Positions 4,981 through 9,213 of a stretch of 9,213 nt of DNA are shown one piece after another. The notes under the pieces are model-generated. The model was not told the DNA's origin. It searched no databases and saw only the letters and a program-made list of their open reading frames with translations. The DNA is from JBGOUJ01 sp041477005 (lineage in GTDB: Bacteria; Acidobacteriota; Terriglobia; Bryobacterales; JACQDG01): contig JBGOUJ010000296.1 of NCBI GenBank assembly GCA_041477005.1, forward strand, positions 1 to 9,213, in the 5' to 3' direction. How positions within the stretch are numbered: the first letter of the stretch is position 1; every line of letters begins with the position of its first letter. Made by a program: the position numbers and the translations under genes.

Positions 4981-5727
4981 TCAGCGGCGCGGTGGCCGCG
5001 TGGGACGGATTTCGACACGGCTGGCCAGGGTACGAGGCGGCAGTTGCAGCAGGTGCAAAACCGTCTCGGCGATGTCTTCCGGTGCGATCTTCCAGGCCTC
5101 GGCCGGGGTGGGCGCCGCGCCGCCGAACTCGGTAGCCACGCTGCCCGGCATCACGCAGCTCACCCGGATGTTGTCGTAGCGCAGGTCCAGCATGGCCGCC
5201 TCGGTCAGGCCGATCAGCCCGAACTTGCTGGCGTTATACGCGCTGCCGCCGGCCATGGCGTTCTTGCCCGCCAGGCTCCCAATGTTGAGGATGAACCCGC
5301 CGCCTTGCGCCCGCATCAGGGGCACGGCCTCCCGCGTGCAGTAGAACGCCCCGGACAGGTTGGTCTCGATTACCTGCCGCCATTGGTCTGTGCTAAGTCG
5401 ATCCACCGGCTCGAACACGCCCACCCCGGCATTGTTCACCAGAATGTCCAGCCGGCCGGAGCTCTGCTGGATGAACCGGAAAAGCTCGGCGACCTGTTCC
5501 GGGCGGCCGACATCGCAGGCCCTTCCGTTGATCCGGCCGGCCGCAGCGCGGCCCTGCATCTCTTGCATCTCTTGCATTTCCTCGACGGCCCGCGCCACGT
5601 CGGCCTGGCGGCGGGCGCAAATGACGACACCGGCGCCCGCTTCCAGCAGCTTCTCGGCTATACTACGCCCGATACCACGGGTACCCCCGGTTACCAACGC
5701 GATCTGCCCTGAAAGTTGCATGGTCAT
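4981..5727 (-). CDS. Short-chain dehydrogenase/reductase (classical SDR family)
   Basis: A 248-residue cytoplasmic NAD(P)-dependent oxidoreductase of classical SDR length. The cofactor motif TGGTRGIG is at 13-20, the acidic/polar D72-V73 at the end of the fourth strand, NNAG at 98-101, and the catalytic tetrad N123, S151, Y164 and K168 (YNASK) is complete. PG at 194-195 begins the usual substrate loop. The basic pair R39-R40 after the second strand (VVICARR) suggests NADP(H) preference. The substrate cannot be deduced; 3-oxoacyl-ACP reductase-like and many other SDRs share these motifs. Residues 51-58 carry a tandem MQE repeat in the helix after the second strand. The ATG at 5727 is supported by GAGG 7 nt upstream. 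It is divergent from the GAF gene, with fewer than 50 bp between their starts. Confidence 0.95.
   Translation of the reverse strand: MTMQLSGQIALVTGGTRGIGRSIAEKLLEAGAGVVICARRQADVARAVEEMQEMQEMQGRAAAGRINGRACDVGRPEQVAELFRFIQQSSGRLDILVNNAGVGVFEPVDRLSTDQWRQVIETNLSGAFYCTREAVPLMRAQGGGFILNIGSLAGKNAMAGGSAYNASKFGLIGLTEAAMLDLRYDNIRVSCVMPGSVATEFGGAAPTPAEAWKIAPEDIAETVLHLLQLPPRTLASRVEIRPTRPPRR
5555..5581 (-). repeat. 9-bp tandem repeat in the SDR gene encoding MQE/MQG units
   Basis: Units 5555-5563 and 5564-5572 are identical (TGCATCTCT); 5573-5581 differs at two bases. In the protein this gives three consecutive Met-Gln-Glu-like units at residues 50-58. It is in frame and expected to lengthen one helix turn by turn. 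Confidence 0.85.
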
Positions 5728-5774
5728 AGATCATCCTCAGTCGGGTTACAATAGAAGCGTCCTTGAGCAACGGA
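5728..5774. promoter_or_regulatory. Short divergent intergenic region with a candidate -10 element
   Basis: Both divergent genes must be controlled from about 47 bp, or from promoters reaching into the coding sequences. TACAAT at 5747-5752 matches the -10 consensus at 5 of 6 positions for the rightward genes. No good -35 lies 17 nt before it. The SDR ribosome binding site (GAGG on the minus strand) is at 5735-5738. A transcript starting just after this -10 would have a very short leader. Confidence 0.3.
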
Positions 5775-6986
5775 ATGGCTGACGAACTGGACGAAGCGAT
5801 ACACACCACCCTGCAGCAGGCGTTCGATCAGCCTCTCAGCGTTCTTCGCCAGGAGCTGGCGGGGCGGCTCTCCCACGAATTTGCGGCGCGAGAGGCGGCG
5901 GCCGCGGAGGCATCGCGCGCCGCTCGAGAGGCAGCCGTCGACGAGGCATCCCGCGTCGCTTGGGAGGCAGCCTCCGCCGAGGCATCCCGCGCCGCTCAAG
6001 AGACGGCGGCCCGGGAGGCATCGCGGGCCGCCCAAGAGGCAGCCGCGGAGGCGTCGCAGGCCGCCCGCAGCGCCGCCACCGAGGCGCTCAACCTCGCCGT
6101 CCGCCGCATCCGCCACGCCTCCAGTATCACCGAAATCGGCGCCGCGCTGCTCGAAACCGCTTCCGTCCATTGCGGCCGCGCCGCTCTGATGGTTCACAAG
6201 AGCGACTCCGTGAGCGGGTGGAGATCCAGCGGCTTCGCCTACGACGGCCAAGCTTTCGCCGAAGCCTGGGGGCGTTTTCAGATACCGGTCCAGACCGCCC
6301 CGGCGCTGGCGCAGGCGGTCGAAACGCGCGAGCCCGTGATCTCTCTGGGTCTGCCCGATCACCTTTCTTCGGAACTGGTCCAGTTACTGGGTGTTCCGCC
6401 CGAGGAGAAGATTTACCTGTTTCCTCTTTCGATCCGCCAGAAAGTCGTGGCCATTCTTTATGCGGACGCGGTGGGCGCGGCCCAAGGCGTACAGCCGGCC
6501 GCTCTGGAGCTGCTCTGCTCGGTCGCCGAGGCCTCGATCGAGGTTCTTTCCAGCCGGCCGGGCGGCGCCGCCCCGCAGGCCGAATCACGCGAGACGGCGA
6601 CAGAGCGGCCGGTCGTGCCGGTCCGCCCGCCGACCGGTCATCCCGCGCCGGCCGGTCATCCCGCGCCTGCCGGCTGGGACACGCTCTCCCCCGCGGAGCG
6701 CGACCTGCATCTGCGCGCCCAGCGTTTTGCCCGCGTTCTGGTGGCCGACCTGCAGCTCTACCGCCCCACGGAGATCCGCGAGGGCAAGAAACTGCGGAAC
6801 CTTTACGGCCGCCTCAAAGACGAAATCGACAAGAGCCGCGAAGCCTACCAGCGGAAATTCGGCCAGACGCCCGTGGCCGGCATGGACTATTTCCACCTGG
6901 AGCTGGTGCGCACTTTGGCCGATGAAGATGAGGAGTTGCTCGGCCCGGACTACCCCGGGCCGATAGTCGCCCAGACGTTAAGCTAA
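5775..6986 (+). CDS. GAF-like domain protein with N-terminal Ala-rich helical repeat
   Basis: This 403-residue protein (from ATG 5775) has three parts. Residues about 1-110 are a long helix with five units of 11-12 residues of the type EASRAAQEAA (45-102). Residues about 111-260 look like a GAF sensor domain: ASSITEIGAALLETASVHCGRAALMV at its start and IYLFPLSIRQKVVAILYAD as the typical late strands. A Pro-rich linker (about 262-302, with two GHPAPA copies) leads to a helical C-terminus of about 95 residues (RAQRFARVLVADLQLY, LRNLYGRLKDEIDKSREAYQRKF, DYFHLELVRTLADEDEELLG). I recall that C-terminus, unverified, from acidobacterial and deltaproteobacterial signalling-type proteins. No kinase, cyclase or DNA-binding domain is visible, so the output is probably by protein contact. 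No strong RBS precedes ATG 5775. A TTG at 5763 with AGAAG 5 nt upstream is an alternative start. The transglycosylase gene begins 6 bp after the stop. Confidence 0.85.
   Translation: MADELDEAIHTTLQQAFDQPLSVLRQELAGRLSHEFAAREAAAAEASRAAREAAVDEASRVAWEAASAEASRAAQETAAREASRAAQEAAAEASQAARSAATEALNLAVRRIRHASSITEIGAALLETASVHCGRAALMVHKSDSVSGWRSSGFAYDGQAFAEAWGRFQIPVQTAPALAQAVETREPVISLGLPDHLSSELVQLLGVPPEEKIYLFPLSIRQKVVAILYADAVGAAQGVQPAALELLCSVAEASIEVLSSRPGGAAPQAESRETATERPVVPVRPPTGHPAPAGHPAPAGWDTLSPAERDLHLRAQRFARVLVADLQLYRPTEIREGKKLRNLYGRLKDEIDKSREAYQRKFGQTPVAGMDYFHLELVRTLADEDEELLGPDYPGPIVAQTLS
5907..6080 (+). repeat. Degenerate 33/36-bp coding repeat (five units) in the GAF-protein gene
   Basis: Units begin GAGGCATC or GAGGCGTC at 5907, 5943, 5979, 6015 and 6048, with lengths 36, 36, 36, 33 and 33 bp. 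They encode EASRAAREAAVD, EASRVAWEAASA, EASRAAQETAAR, EASRAAQEAAA and EASQAARSAAT. The 11/12-residue period suggests a hendecad-like amphipathic helix, possibly a right-handed coiled coil. Confidence 0.85.
6636..6671 (+). repeat. 18-bp direct repeat in the Pro-rich linker of the GAF protein
   Basis: Bases 6636-6653 and 6654-6671 differ at one position and both encode GHPAPA. This is a flexible linker between the GAF domain and the C-terminal helical region. Confidence 0.9.
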
Positions 6987-6992
6987 CCCCGC

Positions 6993-9128
6993 ATGTGGCG
7001 TGTCGTTCTTTCCTTTCTTCTTTGCCTGGCCGCGGCCGCCGGCGAAACCGACGGCCTGGGCTCGCTGGCCCGCAGCTTCATCGAGACCAGCTCACCCCGC
7101 GCTCGTCAGGCGCTGGTTGACTTCGCCGCCGCGCACAAAGGCGCCAGTGACGGCGTGCTGGCTGAGTTCACCCTGGGCATCGGCGATTACCAGGACCGGC
7201 GATTGCCCGCGGCCGCCGAGGAACTGGCCCTGTCCTCGGAAAAGCCGCACGAGCTGGTGGACTACGCCGTCTATTACCACGCCATCACGCTCTCCTTGCA
7301 AGCCGACCATGCCGGAGCGGCCCGGCTGCTGGCGGATTTCGGCAAGCGGTTCCCATCGAGCCCCCTGGCGACGTACGCCCTGACGCATCGAGCCGAAGAG
7401 CTGAGCCTCACGCCGCAGGCCCGCCTGGGGCTGGAGCTGCTCGCGGCCGCGCCGCGCTCGAACGGCGCGGCCTTGCTGCTCTATGCCCAGGTGGCCGCGC
7501 GGGCCGGCGAAGCCGCCCTGGCGGCGCAGGCTTACCAGCGAGTATATTATGAGTTCCCAGCCTCCGCCGAGCAGCAAGCGACGGCGCTGGCGGCCCTGGA
7601 CAAGCTGCGCGCCGCCCTGGGCGCGCGCTACCCGGCTCCCTCTGCTGCCATGCGTCTGGGCCGGGCGGACAAGCTGGCGGCGGCGGAGAAATACCTGAAC
7701 GCCCGCTCGGAATACCGCACGCTTTCCCTCCGCCTCAAGGGATTGCCGCAGGAGCAGGCCTCGGTGCGCATCGCCGTTTGCGATTACCGTCTCAAGGCCG
7801 ACACGCGCGCCTACCGCTGGCTGAAGAGCCTGAAACTCACCCAGCCCGACGCCGCCGCCGAGAGGCTCTATCACCTGGCCGTCTGCGCCCGCCGCCTCAA
7901 GCGCGTGAGCGAGTTCACCGAGCTGGTCGCTCAGCTTGGCCGCCAGTATCCGCGCTCGCCGTGGCACGAAGAAGGGCTTTTTGCCGCCGGCAATTATTTT
8001 CTGATCGAGAACACCACGGAGCAGTATGTATCTTACTATCGGACGCTGTCCGAGGCCTTCCCGCAGGGCCGCTACGCCGCGCTGGCCCACTGGAAAGTCG
8101 CCTGGCGGTCTTACCTCGACAAGAAGGACGACGCCCGCCGGCTGCTCGAAGACCACATCCGGCGTTACCCCTCGAGTCCGCAACTGACCGCGGCCATCTA
8201 CTGGCTCGGCAGGGTGGCCGGAGCGCGATCCGACGCCGCCGCGGCGCGGGCCTGCTACCAGAACCTCGTCCAGCGCTATCCGAATTACTACTACGCGCTT
8301 CTGGCCCGCGAACGGCTTGGGGAAATGCCGGCGGAGGGAAACGCCCCCGCGCCGACCGAAACAGCCCGGCTGCTGGCTGCCGTCGCTCCACCTCCGCTCG
8401 TGGTGGAGGCGACGGCGGAATGGGCCGCCGATCTCCGCCGCGCGCGGCTGCTCTCCCGGCTCGGCCTGGGTGAGATGGCCGATCGCGAGCTCAAGTTTCG
8501 CGCCGAGTCCCCGCGCCTCGCCTATCTGGCCGCGCTGGAGCTCGCCCAGCAGGCCGCCGAGCGCGGCAACTACCAGCAGTCGATTCGCTGGCTGAAGCAC
8601 TACACGCCGGGCTACCTCGCCTATCCGCTCGAATCGTTACCCCACCGCTACTGGGAGCTGCTGTTTCCACTCCCCTGGCGCGAGCAGATCGAGAACGAGT
8701 GCCGCGAGCGCCAGCTCGACCCCTACCTGGTGGCGGCCGTGATTCGCCAGGAGTCGGAATTCAACCCCGGGGCCCTTTCTCACGCGCGCGCCCGCGGCCT
8801 GATGCAGATCCTTCCTTCCACCGGCCGCCGCCTGGGCCAAAACCTCGGCATGAGCACCGTTCCGGCGAACCGCCTCTACGTTCCTGAAACCAGCCTGAAG
8901 CTCGGCACGCTCTATCTGCGCCGCGTGCTCGATCAATACGAAGGCCGTCTGGAACCCGCCCTGGCGGGCTATAACGCCGGCGAGCACCGCGCCGCCAAAT
9001 GGATGGCCTGGCACGCGATGACCGACCCCGCGGAATTCGTGGAGAACATTCCCTTCACCGAGACTCGCGGCTACGTACAATCCGTCCTGCGGAACGCCGA
9101 GATCTACCGCAGGCTGTACGGAAGCTGA
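6993..9128 (+). CDS. Soluble lytic murein transglycosylase (Slt70-like) with long helical-repeat domain
   Basis: A 711-residue exported enzyme that should cleave peptidoglycan between MurNAc and GlcNAc to form 1,6-anhydro-MurNAc ends in the periplasm. Residues 1-17 are a signal peptide (MWRVVLSFLLCLAAAAG); there is no proper lipobox. Residues about 20-560 are a TPR-like helical superhelix with recurring RYP/RFPSSP turns (119-124, 318-323, 391-395, 428-431), corresponding to the U-shaped domain of Slt70. The C-terminal SLT domain (about 565-711) shows AAVIRQESEFNP with catalytic E587, GLMQILPSTG (602-611), ALAGYNAG (656-663) and ENIPFTETRGYVQSVLRN (684-701). It is somewhat longer than E. coli Slt70 (about 645). 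ATG 6993 lies 6 bp after the GAF-gene stop, and the signal peptide fits this start. It is likely co-transcribed with the genes on both sides. Confidence 0.95.
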   Translation: MWRVVLSFLLCLAAAAGETDGLGSLARSFIETSSPRARQALVDFAAAHKGASDGVLAEFTLGIGDYQDRRLPAAAEELALSSEKPHELVDYAVYYHAITLSLQADHAGAARLLADFGKRFPSSPLATYALTHRAEELSLTPQARLGLELLAAAPRSNGAALLLYAQVAARAGEAALAAQAYQRVYYEFPASAEQQATALAALDKLRAALGARYPAPSAAMRLGRADKLAAAEKYLNARSEYRTLSLRLKGLPQEQASVRIAVCDYRLKADTRAYRWLKSLKLTQPDAAAERLYHLAVCARRLKRVSEFTELVAQLGRQYPRSPWHEEGLFAAGNYFLIENTTEQYVSYYRTLSEAFPQGRYAALAHWKVAWRSYLDKKDDARRLLEDHIRRYPSSPQLTAAIYWLGRVAGARSDAAAARACYQNLVQRYPNYYYALLARERLGEMPAEGNAPAPTETARLLAAVAPPPLVVEATAEWAADLRRARLLSRLGLGEMADRELKFRAESPRLAYLAALELAQQAAERGNYQQSIRWLKHYTPGYLAYPLESLPHRYWELLFPLPWREQIENECRERQLDPYLVAAVIRQESEFNPGALSHARARGLMQILPSTGRRLGQNLGMSTVPANRLYVPETSLKLGTLYLRRVLDQYEGRLEPALAGYNAGEHRAAKWMAWHAMTDPAEFVENIPFTETRGYVQSVLRNAEIYRRLYGS

Positions 9129-9145
9129 GCCGCATTTGTGATTTG

Positions 9146-9213
9146 ATGGCTGCCCGCCGCACTGCCCACTTCACCGAGTCGGTCATTCGCGAGATGACGC
9201 GGCTGGCGCTCGA
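9146..9213 (+). CDS. Probable class I/II PLP-dependent aminotransferase, N-terminal 22 codons, truncated by the window edge
   Basis: An ATG at 9146, 17 bp after the transglycosylase stop, opens a frame that runs to the window end. It encodes MAARRTAHFTESVIREMTRLAL. The segment FTESVIREMTRLA resembles the extreme N-terminus of class I/II aminotransferases of the kynurenine/methionine aminotransferase type, just before the usual NLAQGFPDF motif, which would lie beyond the edge. The call rests on about a dozen residues from memory. No PLP-binding lysine or cofactor motif is in view. No strong RBS is seen; translation may be coupled to the upstream gene. Confidence 0.55.
   Translation, partial: MAARRTAHFTESVIREMTRLAL

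Noticed and set aside
4810..5712. 300-codon plus-strand open frame
   Set aside because: Most of it is antisense to the SDR gene, with low-complexity His/Pro/Gly/Ala composition. Only its first part (see the finding at 4879-4979) is not explained by overlap.
5960..6925. 321-codon plus-strand frame inside the GAF gene
   Set aside because: Arg/Pro/Gly-rich out-of-frame reading of the alanine-rich repeat gene; not a plausible protein.
7092..8600. 502-codon open frame on the minus strand
   Set aside because: It lies wholly antisense to the transglycosylase gene, whose motifs are unambiguous. The frame is a by-product of GC-rich codon use, with Arg/Gly/Gln-rich composition and no motif.

Overview
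The window comes from a GC-rich bacterial chromosome. Most likely it is an acidobacterium, perhaps of the Solibacter/Bryobacter type. That placement is an inference from three things: the gene mix (LDH-like malate dehydrogenase, stand-alone ClpB-D2-like ATPase, alanine-rich GAF protein next to a long Slt70-type transglycosylase), strong G/C at third codon positions, and a 7-nt 'CTTCTGN' spacer repeat of a kind I recall from such genomes. No rRNA, tRNA, CRISPR array, transposase or phage gene was found.

Layout. (1) 1-423 (+): C-terminal part of malate dehydrogenase, running in from the left. (2) 678-1361 (+): an unrecognised, mostly helical protein with a good ribosome binding site. (3) 1431-3045 (-): a probable two-gene operon in which a CpaE/TadZ-like MinD/ParA ATPase precedes a stand-alone receiver-domain protein. 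(4) 3483-4649 (-): a ClpA/ClpB second-ring (D2) type AAA+ ATPase without N-domain or first ring, behind a 437-bp non-coding spacer. (5) 4981-5727 (-): a classical short-chain dehydrogenase/reductase. (6) 5775 to the right edge (+): a divergent, tightly packed set made of a GAF-like protein with an alanine-rich helical repeat, a soluble lytic transglycosylase with a long helical-repeat domain, and the first 22 codons of what looks like a class I/II aminotransferase.

The most unusual observation lies in the 69-bp gap between the convergent genes ending at 1361 and 1431. Thirty-four bases there (1402-1435) match the AAA+ gene of this same window (3915-3948) at 32 positions, on the same strand and in the same codon frame (MNRLDKVVVFK in the gene, MNGLDKAVVFK in the copy). 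The rest of the gene is absent, so this is a relic of an AAA+ paralogue directly downstream of the receiver gene. The two differing bases are exactly those that complete a perfect 7-bp hairpin (1412-1430), so the relic may now serve as a terminator-like structure between the convergent genes.

How the genes may work together is mostly inference. The CpaE/TadZ-like protein has a degenerate receiver domain and is paired with an intact single-domain receiver, which suggests a localisation or signalling module. The relic hints that AAA+ genes of this family have been associated with the receiver more than once. The GAF protein and transglycosylase are separated by 6 bp and are probably co-transcribed. 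The remaining genes look like ordinary metabolism.
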